Of a DNA stretch of 64,000 nt, positions 33,626 to 41,616 are shown in pieces. Below the pieces are notes generated by a model that was given only the letters and a program-made list of their open reading frames with translations, was not told the DNA's origin and made no database searches. The position numbers were made by a program, and so were the translations under genes. This stretch comes from Kibdelosporangium philippinense. Its GTDB lineage: Bacteria > Actinomycetota > Actinomycetes > Mycobacteriales > Pseudonocardiaceae. The DNA lies in assembly GCF_021390435.2 (NCBI RefSeq), contig NZ_JAJVCN010000002.1:2542001-2606000 (forward strand), read 5' to 3'. Each line of letters starts with the position of its first letter. The first letter of the stretch is position 1.

Positions 33626-34682
33626 GATCCGACTGTCCGATATGGACGACATCGCGCGTGGGGCCGCGATCCTCGGCGCTGGCGGCGGTGGGGATCCGTA
33701 CGTCGGCAAGCTGCTGGCCGAGGTCGCGATCGAGAAGTACGGCCCGGTGACTGTCGTGGACATTGACGACGTCGAGCCGGACGCTGTGGTGGTGCCGATC
33801 TCCTCGATGGGCGCACCGACTGTGGGCACTGAGAAACTGCCGTCGGGCAACGAGGCGATCGCCGCGTTGCGGGCGCTTGAACGGGTGATGGGCCGCAAGG
33901 CCACGCACCTGGTGCCGATCGAGATCGGCGGCGTGAACTCGGTGATCCCGATCGCGGCCGCCGCGGAGACCGGCCTGCCACTCGTCGACGGCGACGCGAT
34001 GGGTCGCGCGTTTCCCGAGGCGCACATGGTTTTGCCTGCGTTGATCGGCGTGAGCTGCACGCCCATGGTGATCGTCGACGACAAGGGCAACACGATGGTG
34101 CTCGACACCGTCAGCAACGAATGGGCCGAACGCTTCGCCCGTGCCGCGTGCACGGAGGCGGGTTGTTCGGTGTTCACCGCGGACACCGTGCTGGCAGGGA
34201 GACAGTTGAAAGAAGGTCTGGTCGCCGGGACTTTGACGTTGGCGCACAAGCTCGGCAAAGCCGTGCGCCTGTCACCCGAGCCGGTCGCCACCGCGTCCGC
34301 GCTGCTCGACGGGCAGCTGCTGATCACGGGCAAGGTCGTCGACGTCCATCGCACCACCACCGGCGGATTCGCCCGTGGCCAGGCCAGGATCGAGGGCATC
34401 GGTGCCTTCCGCGGCATGCCGATGACCCTGTCGTTCCAGAACGAACACCTCATCGCCGAGCGCGACGGCGAGATCGTGACCAGCACACCGGACCTGATCT
34501 GCGTGCTAGACAACGAAACAGGGGATCCGATCACCACTGAGGGGATGCGTTACGGAAACCGGGTCGCCATCCTCGGCGTCCCGTGCGACAGCCGATGGAC
34601 AACGCCGGAAGGGCTGCGGCTGACCGGGCCGCGCGCGTTCGGCTACGACCACGACTACGTGCCTTTGGGGGGAAGCAAATGA
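33618..34682 (+). CDS. DUF917 (S-methyl-thiohydantoin desulfurase-like) protein, copy 2
   Basis: 354-residue paralogue of the protein at 28226, sharing ARGAAILGAGGGGDPYVGKL, VDGDAMGRAFPEAHM, TPDLICVLDNETGDPITTEG and GPRAFGYDHDYVPLGG. The start codon overlaps the upstream HyuA stop and the stop overlaps the GGDEF start (ATGA), so the whole six-gene run is coupled. Sequence divergence between the two copies suggests different substrates or hetero-oligomerisation, each perhaps paired with its own HyuA-like protein. Chemistry unverified. Confidence 0.83.
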   Translation: MREIRLSDMDDIARGAAILGAGGGGDPYVGKLLAEVAIEKYGPVTVVDIDDVEPDAVVVPISSMGAPTVGTEKLPSGNEAIAALRALERVMGRKATHLVPIEIGGVNSVIPIAAAAETGLPLVDGDAMGRAFPEAHMVLPALIGVSCTPMVIVDDKGNTMVLDTVSNEWAERFARAACTEAGCSVFTADTVLAGRQLKEGLVAGTLTLAHKLGKAVRLSPEPVATASALLDGQLLITGKVVDVHRTTTGGFARGQARIEGIGAFRGMPMTLSFQNEHLIAERDGEIVTSTPDLICVLDNETGDPITTEGMRYGNRVAILGVPCDSRWTTPEGLRLTGPRAFGYDHDYVPLGGSK

Positions 34683-35326
34683 CGACCGCTTCGAGCGCAT
34701 GGGAGCGAGCACCACTGATTCCACTGCCCAACCGTGGACACGACCACGAGCACGAACGCTGCGGCTCATGCGGCCAGCCGATCGGGTACTGGGCCGTCGA
34801 CCGGCTCACCGGGCTGCTGGACCGCTGGGGATGGGACACGTACGCACCGCAGACCCTGCGGCACGCGCACGAGCAGCGTCAGCCGTTGGCGCTGCTGTTG
34901 ATGGACCTTGACCGCTTCAAGGAGATCAACGACCGCTACGGCCACGTGGCCGGTGACATGGTCCTGCATGCCGTGGCCGAGGTCCTGCGCGCGGTCTGCC
35001 GGGAGAACGATGTCGTGGGGCGCTACGGCGGCCACGGCGGCGACGAGTTCCTGGTCCTGCTGCCGATGACCAACCGGGACCGTGCCATGTCCGTGGCGCT
35101 GCGCGTGCTGGACGGTGTGCGGGCGCTGCAGGTGAACGTGCCGGACGTGGACAAGGGCACCAGGACCACGCTGAGCGGGCTGACCGTGTCCATCGGTGTC
35201 GCGCTTTATGTACCGGCGCGTGGAATGGAACCGGTATTGACGGATCTCGTTCTCGAAGCGGATGCGGCACTTCTTGTCGCCAAGCGGGAAGGGCGGGACA
35301 CGGTTCGGATGGGAAGGCGACGCTGA
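34679..35326 (+). CDS. GGDEF-domain protein (putative diguanylate cyclase) with a 3-residue insertion
   Basis: 215-residue cytoplasmic protein. A short N-terminus contains a CGSC pair (HERCGSCGQPIGYW). The GGDEF domain (about 45-210) follows: LLLMDLDRFKEINDRYGHVA with metal ligand Asp, then RYGGHGGDEFLVLL near residues 115-128. Relative to canonical RYGGDEF there is an extra GHG/HGG triplet, probably from an in-frame repeat of ggc ggc. A possible inhibitory site RxxD (RENDVV) lies just before. Whether it makes cyclic di-GMP is uncertain. Its ATG overlaps the stop of DUF917 copy 2, tying it to the hydantoinase operon. No sensor or membrane segment is visible. Confidence 0.8.
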   Translation: MTTASSAWERAPLIPLPNRGHDHEHERCGSCGQPIGYWAVDRLTGLLDRWGWDTYAPQTLRHAHEQRQPLALLLMDLDRFKEINDRYGHVAGDMVLHAVAEVLRAVCRENDVVGRYGGHGGDEFLVLLPMTNRDRAMSVALRVLDGVRALQVNVPDVDKGTRTTLSGLTVSIGVALYVPARGMEPVLTDLVLEADAALLVAKREGRDTVRMGRRR

Positions 35327-35393
35327 TTCCCGGCCAACGGTAAAAGCTGTCGATAATCGTGAAACTTTCTAATACCTCCGGCCGTCCTATCAT

Positions 35394-35420
35394 CCTTTCC
35401 CAGTTTAAGTAGGGGAAAGG
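35394..35420. terminator. Small hairpin downstream of the GGDEF gene
   Basis: CCTTTCCC (35394-35401) pairs with GGGAAAGG (35413-35420) around an 11-base AT-rich loop, in the 190-base gap before the DUF917 operon's downstream neighbour. No T-run. It may end the operon or lie in the 5' leader of the DUF4360 gene. Confidence 0.35.
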
Positions 35421-35516
35421 TGATGCCTTACTCCGTTCAGCGGGTTTTGACGGGTAATAACCGCGATACGGTTGGTTACCGCCGCGAGTCGCGTGTGACG
35501 CATTTGGAGGTATCTG

Positions 35517-36158
35517 ATGCTTCATATGTTGGCCGCAGCCGGCGTCGCTTTATCGCTCGTCGGACAACCCGTTCAGGCCGCCGGGTGGCCATCTACACCG
35601 CCACCTGACCGGATTATCATCGATGTCGCCACAGTGAATGGCTCCGGGTGCAGACCAGGCACCGCGGCAGTCGCCGTCTCGGAAGACAACGAGGCGTTCA
35701 CCGTGACGTACAGCGAGTTCCTCGCCCAGGTCGGCGTCGGTGCCGCGCCGACCGACTGGCGGAAGAACTGCCAGATCAGCCTGAAAGTCCACGTCCCGTC
35801 TGGGTTCACCTACGCGATCGCCCAGGCGGACTACCGTGGTTTCGCCCACCTCGAACGAGGCGCGACCGGCCTCGAACGAGCGAACTACTATTTCCAGGGA
35901 ATGTCCCCAACCCAGTTCGTGAACCATCCGCTCAACGGTTCCTACAGTGATAACTGGCAGTTCACGGACAGCACTGATATCGCGGCACTTGTTTACCATC
36001 CGTGTGGCGAGCTGCGTAACTTCAATATCAATACGGAGTTGCGAGTTAATGCTGGTACGTCCGACCCGAAGAAGACGACCAGTTTCCTCGCGATGGACTC
36101 GACAGACGGAAGCATCAAAACAACCTATCATTTCCACTGGAAGACCTGTCCTCGCTAG
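35517..36158 (+). CDS. Secreted DUF4360 protein
   Basis: 213 residues from ATG 35517, with TTGGAGG about 7 bases upstream. A signal peptide (MLHMLAAAGVALSLVGQPVQA, cut near residue 21) precedes a mature domain typical of DUF4360: IDVATVNGSGCRPGTAAVAV, DWRKNCQISLKVHVPSGFTY and YRGFAHLERGA. Three or four Cys residues probably form disulfides. The family is common in fungi and actinomycetes as small secreted proteins; no function is established. A terminator hairpin follows. Confidence 0.82.
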   Translation: MLHMLAAAGVALSLVGQPVQAAGWPSTPPPDRIIIDVATVNGSGCRPGTAAVAVSEDNEAFTVTYSEFLAQVGVGAAPTDWRKNCQISLKVHVPSGFTYAIAQADYRGFAHLERGATGLERANYYFQGMSPTQFVNHPLNGSYSDNWQFTDSTDIAALVYHPCGELRNFNINTELRVNAGTSDPKKTTSFLAMDSTDGSIKTTYHFHWKTCPR

Positions 36159-36196
36159 TCTGAATTAAAAACCCGATTTCGCGGCGGCGTGGTGCG

Positions 36197-36243
36197 CCGA
36201 ACGTGGTTTTTGGGGTGCCCTCGTCCGCAAAAACCACGTTCGG
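36197..36243. terminator. Perfect 16-bp hairpin after the DUF4360 gene
   Basis: CCGAACGTGGTTTTTG (36197-36212) pairs perfectly with 36228-36243 around a 15-base loop. The T/A tract inside the stem makes it a plausible bidirectional terminator. The left inverted repeat of the IS element begins three bases after the stem. Confidence 0.75.
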
Positions 36244-36245
36244 TC

Positions 36246-37266
36246 CAGTGAGGTAATCTCACCAAGATTCTGGTTCGTTTGTTGAGCCGCGAAGCTGCTC
36301 GGACGAGCGCTGGTCGATGTGCTGGGGAGTGGTGAGACCCGGGGAAAGATGGGCGGGGAGCCCTTGGTAGAACTGGATTGCGAAGATCAAGTCCGGACCA
36401 GAAGGCTCCCCGTGATTGCGTATCGTGCCATGCTCGATGTCCCGCGTGAACTGGCCCTCTACCTCAGCCGGCTGCTGCACGCCGAACGCCGCCGACGCGG
36501 CACCCGCAAGAACAGCAGGGCGTTGACCTGCTTTCGCCACGCGGTGCTGGGCCTGCGCTGGTTCCGGCAGAACACCGACGTCCCCGCCCTGGCTCGCGAT
36601 CACGGCATCTCCCGCGCCACCGGCTACCGCTACTTGGATGAGGTCGTCATCGTGCTCGCCGAGCAGGCGCCGGACCTGCATGAGGCCCTGCAGCGGGCCA
36701 AGGATGAGGGCACGGCCTACGTGATCCTCGATGGAAAGGTCTTCTCCGCCGATCGCTGTAGCGAGAAAACGTTGAGCGTGAAAGGCGAGCCGATCGACCT
36801 GTGGTACTCCGGCAAAGCCCGCGAGCACGGCGGCAACATCCAAGCGCTGTGCGCGCCGGACGGTTTTCCGTGGTGGGTCTCGGATGTCGAGCCCGGTTCA
36901 CTCCATGACTTGACCGTGGCGCGCGAGCATGTGCTGGGTGCGCTGTACTGGGCCGCCTCGCACCTTGATCTGCCGACGCTGGCCGATGGCGGCTACGACG
37001 GTGCCGGCATCGGCGTGCACACCCCGGTCAAACAGCCTGCCGATGGCCAGGTCCTCGACGTGGACACCCGCACACGCAACGCTCTGCTGCGTGGCCTGCG
37101 GTGTCTGGGCGAACGTGGTTTCGCCCTGCTCACCGGACGCTGGCGCAGCCTGCGGCATCTCACCGCCAGCCCCAGCAAGATCGGCGACATCGTCAAAGCC
37201 GCCCTTGTCCTCACGCATTTCGAACACGGCAAGATCGCGTGAAAGTCGCTGAGATCACCTCAGTGA
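36246..37266 (+). mobile_element. IS5-family-like insertion sequence, about 1.02 kb
   Basis: A transposase gene is bracketed by imperfect terminal inverted repeats. The left end is CAGTGAGGTAATCTCA (36246-36261). The right end, read on the minus strand, is TCACTGAGGTGATCTCA (37266-37250). They share TGAGGTxATCTCA. No clear target duplication can be read, so the exact ends may shift by a few bases. The element sits between the DUF4360 terminator and a flavin monooxygenase gene and may have separated the latter from its promoter. Confidence 0.75.
36412..37242 (+). CDS. IS5-family DDE transposase
   Basis: 276 residues from GTG 36412 (VIAYRAMLDVPRELALYLSR), the usual start context for this group; the frame continues upstream to 36319. 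An N-terminal HTH contains VPALARDHGISRATGYRYLD. The DDE catalytic core has Asp in YVILDGKVFSAD, Asp in TLADGGYDGAG and the Glu probably in RCLGERGFALL. No frameshift or internal stop is seen, so the element appears intact and potentially active. Confidence 0.85.
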   Translation: MIAYRAMLDVPRELALYLSRLLHAERRRRGTRKNSRALTCFRHAVLGLRWFRQNTDVPALARDHGISRATGYRYLDEVVIVLAEQAPDLHEALQRAKDEGTAYVILDGKVFSADRCSEKTLSVKGEPIDLWYSGKAREHGGNIQALCAPDGFPWWVSDVEPGSLHDLTVAREHVLGALYWAASHLDLPTLADGGYDGAGIGVHTPVKQPADGQVLDVDTRTRNALLRGLRCLGERGFALLTGRWRSLRHLTASPSKIGDIVKAALVLTHFEHGKIA

Positions 37267-37322
37267 CGTACAACGCAGCGGCATCGGGAAGAAAGCGGCC
37301 GCCGCGGCGCGTTCGCCCGGAT

Positions 37323-38375
37323 ATGCGGGAGATCGACGCGGTGGTCATCGGAGCCGGGCAGGCAGGCCTGTCCAGCGCCTACTACCTGCAGCACTACGGG
37401 ATCGACGACTACGTCATGCTCGACTCCGCCGATGGCGCCGGAGGGGCGTGGCGGCACCGTTGGCCGTCCTTGCGGCTGGGCAAGGTGAACGGCATCTATC
37501 CGTTGCCCGGCTTCCCACCCGTGGACGCCGACGCGGATCTACCCGCCTCGCAGGTTGTGAGTGAGTACTACGCCTCCTATGAGCGGCACTACGGCTTGCA
37601 CGTGATCCGGCCCGTCGAGGTCACTTCGGTCGAGTATGGGCATGATGACCGGCTGGTGGTTTCGGCAGGGGCCGATCGTTGGGCCGCCCGTGCGGTCATC
37701 AATGCCACGGGTACGTGGACGCGGCCGTTCTGGCCGTACTACCCGGGGATGGCGTCGTTCGAGGGCCGTCAGTTGCACACCGCGGACTTCCGTGATGTCG
37801 AGGAGTTCCGGGGTCAGAAGATGATCGTGGTGGGTGCGGGGTCGTCGGCGACCGGGCTGCTGCTCGAGCTGTCCGAGGTCGCCGACGTCACCTGGATCAC
37901 CCGCCGCGAGCCGGTGTTCAGGGACGACGAGTTCTCCGAGAACATCGGCCGCGAAGCCGTGGCCAAAGTGGACGAACGGGTCCGTGCCGGGCTGCCGCCG
38001 TTGAGTGTGGTCAGCGTGACCGGGCTGTGGGCGCCGCCGCGGCAGCGGGCGCGGTTGGAAAGCCTGCCGTGGCGCCCGATTTTCCACGAGCTCACGCCGC
38101 GTGGCGTGCGCTGGTCTGATGGCAGTGAGTTGGAAGTGGACGCGATCTTGTGGGCGACCGGGTTTCGTGCCGCGCTGGATCACTTGACGCCACTGGGTTT
38201 GCGGGCGCCGGGCGGCGGGATCGTGATGGACGGTACCCGCGTCGTCGCCGAACCTCGGCTGCACTTGGCCGGGTACGGCCCGTCGGCCAGCACGGTCGGC
38301 GCGAACCGTGCTGGCCGTCAGGCAGCACGCGAGATCCGCGCACTGCTCAGCTCTTCGGAACTCGTTGCTTCCTAG
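37323..38375 (+). CDS. Flavin-containing monooxygenase-like NAD(P)-binding oxidoreductase
   Basis: 350 residues from ATG 37323. The FAD motif AVVIGAGQAGLSSAYYL is at about residues 6-22, the FMO-type signature FEGRQLHTADF near 145, the NADPH-site VVGAGSSATGLLLEL near 163, and ATGFRAALDHL near 280. Such class B-type enzymes oxygenate soft nucleophiles or act as Baeyer-Villiger-like enzymes; the substrate is unknown. It begins only 57 bases after the right end of the IS element, and an open frame continues back through the IS, so IS-driven expression is possible. Confidence 0.85.
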   Translation: MREIDAVVIGAGQAGLSSAYYLQHYGIDDYVMLDSADGAGGAWRHRWPSLRLGKVNGIYPLPGFPPVDADADLPASQVVSEYYASYERHYGLHVIRPVEVTSVEYGHDDRLVVSAGADRWAARAVINATGTWTRPFWPYYPGMASFEGRQLHTADFRDVEEFRGQKMIVVGAGSSATGLLLELSEVADVTWITRREPVFRDDEFSENIGREAVAKVDERVRAGLPPLSVVSVTGLWAPPRQRARLESLPWRPIFHELTPRGVRWSDGSELEVDAILWATGFRAALDHLTPLGLRAPGGGIVMDGTRVVAEPRLHLAGYGPSASTVGANRAGRQAAREIRALLSSSELVAS

Positions 38376-38427
38376 GTCGTGTTTCGAATGTCCCGGCTAT
38401 CGCGATCGGGCATTTGAAACACGACCT
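38374..38427. terminator. Bidirectional hairpin between monooxygenase and snapalysin genes
   Basis: AGGTCGTGTTTC at 38374-38385 pairs with the segment ending 38426, extending to about 20 base pairs with one mismatch and one bulge. It overlaps the monooxygenase stop codon (38373-38375) and ends 4 bases before the convergent snapalysin stop. Its sequence differs from the GTGAGTGGTTA hairpin family. Confidence 0.75.
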
Positions 38428-38430
38428 TGC

Positions 38431-38955
38431 TCAACGGTTTGCGTAGACATCCGTCTTGGTGACGGTGGTGGCGACACCGCCAGCGAACAACTGGTTCACC
38501 CGAGCCGCTTCTTGGGAATTGGGATACGGGTTGGTGCACGAGGTTCCGGCGCTGCCACCGGACATGAGGTACGAGCAGACGCCGTTGTAGTTGTCCGGCA
38601 AGCCAAGCCCGTGCCCGATCTCATGTGTGACGATCCGCAGCGCGTTGTGGCCCGCGGCGATGTCACGAGAGTCAATGTAGATAGTCGCGCAGCCGAGCCC
38701 ACACGGGTACGCGCGTGACCCACCGCCGGTGGTGCCGTAGATCCGGATCGTCGCGTTGCCACCACGGACCATCCGGACGTTCGGCGCCCGCGAACTCCAG
38801 ATCTGCGCGGCCTGGTCGGCCTGACTGGAGTACGCCGATGCGCTGTAGTACACCGTCCTGGCCAGGACAGAGGTTTCCGCTGACGCAGGCACGGCGACCG
38901 CGACCAAAGCCATGGCGGCGGATGCCAGGACAGTACTGAACTTTCGCAGGGACAC
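38431..38955 (-). CDS. snpA: Snapalysin family zinc metalloprotease (M7)
   Basis: 174-residue secreted protease. A Sec signal peptide (LRKFSTVLASAAMALVAVAV, cut after ASA near residue 27) precedes the mature enzyme. The zinc site is VTHEIGHGLGLPD, the HExxHxxGxxD form with Asp as third ligand that defines snapalysins. Two conserved Cys pairs are present (YPCGLGCAT, NGVCSYLMSG and SCTNPY). Snapalysins are small neutral proteases of streptomycetes that degrade milk proteins. The start ATG 38955 gives a good positively charged n-region. Expressed alone; convergent with the monooxygenase. Confidence 0.92.
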   Translation of the reverse strand: MSLRKFSTVLASAAMALVAVAVPASAETSVLARTVYYSASAYSSQADQAAQIWSSRAPNVRMVRGGNATIRIYGTTGGGSRAYPCGLGCATIYIDSRDIAAGHNALRIVTHEIGHGLGLPDNYNGVCSYLMSGGSAGTSCTNPYPNSQEAARVNQLFAGGVATTVTKTDVYANR

Positions 38956-39035
38956 TCGAAGATCTCCTTGCGGTGCAGGGTGCAGGGATCATTCGAGCAT
39001 AAGTACCTATGTGCGGGTGGCCATATCGACGACCG

Positions 39036-39605
39036 TCATAAGGCTGGCTTATCGCTCTTGCGGCGCTGCCGGATCACAATGGCCAATGCGATGCCAAGCA
39101 CCACAGCGACGCCGAAGATCCACAGTCCGATCGGGACTCCACCTTCGTCCTGTTTGGACGCTGCGGTGTGCTCGTGCCCCGGCTGCGGTTGCGGCTGAGG
39201 CTGCGCTGCTGGTGGCTGTTCTGGTTGCACGGCAAGGGGTTGGCCGAAGGACACGGTGATGTCGAAGACGATGTCGCCGGTGACGAGGTGTCCATCTTGG
39301 CCGGTCACCCGGTAGTTGATGATGTACTTGCCCGCGGGACCGTACGGCGCGTCGGCCGGGACCGTGACGACCTTGAGGTCCTGGGTCGGCCGGCCCATCG
39401 ACCACGGGGTGCCGTTCGGGTCGGTCACGGTGATCGTTGGCGCGACCTTGAGCGGCTCGTCGAACGTCAGCTGGACGCTCGACGGCGGCTTGTCCAGCGC
39501 CTGGCCGGGCTCCGGGTTGCTCGCCAACAACCGGACGTGCGCCGAGGCGGGAATGGCCGTTGCCACCAGCAGCGCAACGACGAGCAACAGGGTCCGCAGG
39601 GTCAT
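39036..39605 (-). CDS. copC: CopC-domain copper-binding protein, membrane-anchored
   Basis: 189 residues. Signal peptide to ASA, giving a mature N-terminus HVRLLASNPEPGQ whose first His is the copper(II) amino-terminal ligand of CopC proteins. The beta-sandwich has VQLTFDEPLKVAPTITVTD and ends VTGQDGHLVTGDIVFDI with the conserved Asp-Gly-His. A proline/glutamine-rich linker with HEH follows, then a C-terminal transmembrane helix (about 160-181) and basic tail. It is a likely cell-surface copper chaperone; no copD or oxidase gene is adjacent. Confidence 0.88.
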   Translation of the reverse strand: MTLRTLLLVVALLVATAIPASAHVRLLASNPEPGQALDKPPSSVQLTFDEPLKVAPTITVTDPNGTPWSMGRPTQDLKVVTVPADAPYGPAGKYIINYRVTGQDGHLVTGDIVFDITVSFGQPLAVQPEQPPAAQPQPQPQPGHEHTAASKQDEGGVPIGLWIFGVAVVLGIALAIVIRQRRKSDKPAL

Positions 39606-39639
39606 GGGGGATATCTTTGCCCAGGAAGGGTCGATTCAG

Positions 39640-41013
39640 TCAAGTGCCGTGCGCGAAGGACACCGGCCCTTGCCGCGCGTGTTCGAGTGTGCTGAGGGCG
39701 GGCAGCATCTGCTTGAGGTCAGTCAGCAGGGCGTCCGCGAGGTCAAGGCTGAACCCGTTGCGGACCACGATCCGCAACACCGCCAGGTCGGTCCGGTTCG
39801 CTGGGAAGGTGTACGCGGGCACCTGCCAGCCCCGGGCCCGCAGGCCGTTGGACACGTCGAACACCGAGAACGGCTGGCCGTCGGCGACCGTGAACGCGAA
39901 CACCGGCAGCTGATCACCCCTGGTCAGCAGCCGGAACGGGCCGAGCTCGGCGATCTGGCCGGCCAGGGAGGTGGCGATGTCCCGGCAGGACTGCTGCACC
40001 CGGCGGTAGCCGTCGAACCCGAGGCGCAGGAAGTTGTAGTACTGCGTGACGACCTGCGAGCCCGGCCGCGAGAAGTTCAGCGCGAACGTGGGCATGGTGC
40101 CGCCGAGATAGTTCACCTGGAAAACCAAGTCGTCCGGCAGCGCGGCGGTGTCCCGCCAGACCACCCAGCCGACGCCCGGGTAGACCAGGCCGTACTTGTG
40201 GCCCGATGTGTTGATCGACGCGACCCTCGGCAGCCGGAAGTCCCACCGCAGGTCCGGGTCACAGAAGGGCGCGATCATGGCGCCGGACGCGCCGTCCACG
40301 TGCACCGGGATGTCCAGGCCGGTCTTGGCCTGCAGCTCGTCAAGGGCTTGGCAGATCTCCTCGACGGGTTCGTAACTACCGTCGAAAGTGGACCCGAGAA
40401 TCGCGACGACACCGATCGTGTTCTCGTCACACAGTTTCACGGCTTCCTCTGCGGACAGGTGGAACCGGTCGCCGTCCATCGGCACCAGCCGGGCCTCGAC
40501 GTCCCAGTAGTTCGCGAACTTCTCCCAGCAGACCTGAACATTGATGCCCATCACCAGGTTCGGCTTGCCCTTGCCGCCCCGATGTCGCCAGCGCCGCTTC
40601 ATCGCGAGACCCGCCAGCATGCAGGCCTCACTGGAGCCCGTGGTCGAGCAGCCGGGCGCTTCGTGGGTGCTTGGCGCGTTCCACAGTCCGGCGAGCATCC
40701 GCACACAGCGAGCTTCGAGCTCGGCCGTGCGCGGGTACTCGTCCTTGTCGATCATGTTCTTGTCGAAGCATTCGGCCATCAGCTTGTCGGCCGTCGGCTC
40801 CATCCACGTGGTCACGAACGTCGCCAGGTTCAGCCGCGCGTTTCCGTCGAGCATCAGCTCGTCGTGCACGATCTGGTACGCGATCGCCGGATCGAGCCCG
40901 CCCGCAGGTAGTTCGTTCTTCGGGATGTGCATCGGAACCCTTGCGTACAAGGGATTTACCGATACTTCCGCATTGCCCGGTTCGGGCTTGCGGGACGGGT
41001 GCGCCAGCGCCAT
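39640..41013 (-). CDS. gadB: Glutamate decarboxylase
   Basis: 457-residue PLP enzyme that converts glutamate to 4-aminobutyrate and CO2. Family blocks include ATFVTTWMEPTADKLM, STTGSSEACMLAGLAMKRRW, PVHVDGASGAMIAPF with the PLP Asp, and SINTSGHKYGLVYPG with Schiff-base Lys. Length and spacing match bacterial GAD. No glutamate/GABA antiporter is adjacent. It follows the NADAR gene by 21 bases on the same strand, so the two may be co-transcribed. The start ATG 41013 fits the typical N-terminus ending NPLYARVPM. Confidence 0.92.
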   Translation of the reverse strand: MALAHPSRKPEPGNAEVSVNPLYARVPMHIPKNELPAGGLDPAIAYQIVHDELMLDGNARLNLATFVTTWMEPTADKLMAECFDKNMIDKDEYPRTAELEARCVRMLAGLWNAPSTHEAPGCSTTGSSEACMLAGLAMKRRWRHRGGKGKPNLVMGINVQVCWEKFANYWDVEARLVPMDGDRFHLSAEEAVKLCDENTIGVVAILGSTFDGSYEPVEEICQALDELQAKTGLDIPVHVDGASGAMIAPFCDPDLRWDFRLPRVASINTSGHKYGLVYPGVGWVVWRDTAALPDDLVFQVNYLGGTMPTFALNFSRPGSQVVTQYYNFLRLGFDGYRRVQQSCRDIATSLAGQIAELGPFRLLTRGDQLPVFAFTVADGQPFSVFDVSNGLRARGWQVPAYTFPANRTDLAVLRIVVRNGFSLDLADALLTDLKQMLPALSTLEHARQGPVSFAHGT

Positions 41014-41034
41014 ACCTCCACGGTAGGCCGATGA

Positions 41035-41574
41035 TTAGGTGAGTGCAGCCCGAGCGTCCATCAGGGCGAAACCCAGCAAGTTCCGGCCACGCCACTGGCT
41101 CGGATCCTGCGACCTCGGATTGTCCTGCCCAAGCCCGATGCCCCAGATGACGTCCCTCGGCGCGGCCTCGACCAGGACTTTGTCCCCGGTGCTCACCAGG
41201 AACTCGGTCAGCACGGGGTCGCTTTCGAACTTCGCGATGCTGCCGTCGACCACGATGTCGTACCTGTGGGCGACCCACGTGTCCTGGTCGAAGTCCCGGA
41301 CCGCCCGGCCAAGCTTCTTGGCGTCCGCGGGCGTCTCGCTGTCGAGGATCTTCGCCAGCATCTCCTCGTCGCCGAATAATCGGGCCTTCCCGGCCATCAT
41401 GAAGTGCTCGGCGCTACGGTAGGTCACGCCGTCGACGGTGAAGTCGGCCTGCCACCACTGGCTCAACACCCACCGGCCGACCTCGTGCCCCGGCGTGCGC
41501 GTGTGTCCCCAGAAGAAGAGGAACTCCGGCCGCACGCCGTCCGCCATCCGCTTGATCAACTCAGCCCTGTCCAC
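41035..41574 (-). CDS. NADAR family protein (YbiA-like N-glycosidase fold)
   Basis: 179 residues. Diagnostic segments are FLFFWGHTRTP, VLSQWWQADFTVDGVTYRSAEHFMMAGKARLF, AKKLGRAVRDFDQDTW and WGIGLGQDNPRSQDPSQWRGRNLLGFALM. NADAR proteins hydrolyse N-glycosidic bonds of riboflavin intermediates or remove ADP-ribose from nucleic acids, and some act in phage or NAD-related defence. A housekeeping metabolite-repair role is equally likely here. It lies between the mycothiol-dependent dehydrogenase and glutamate decarboxylase genes on the same strand, with gaps of 42 and 21 bases. Confidence 0.87.
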   Translation of the reverse strand: MDRAELIKRMADGVRPEFLFFWGHTRTPGHEVGRWVLSQWWQADFTVDGVTYRSAEHFMMAGKARLFGDEEMLAKILDSETPADAKKLGRAVRDFDQDTWVAHRYDIVVDGSIAKFESDPVLTEFLVSTGDKVLVEAAPRDVIWGIGLGQDNPRSQDPSQWRGRNLLGFALMDARAALT

Positions 41575-41616
41575 GGGCCGGGACTCTAGCCCCGACCCCC
41601 GACAGTTTTCGCCGCC

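Noticed and set aside
32416..34537. Two long minus-strand open frames opposite HyuA and DUF917 copy 2
   Set aside because: Low-complexity Ser/Arg/Thr products antisense to strongly supported genes; typical GC-rich shadow frames.
35423..35608. Small ORF overlapping the DUF4360 start
   Set aside because: It has a ribosome-like site but is Arg-rich, has no recognisable domain, and overlaps a gene with a clear signal peptide and better start.
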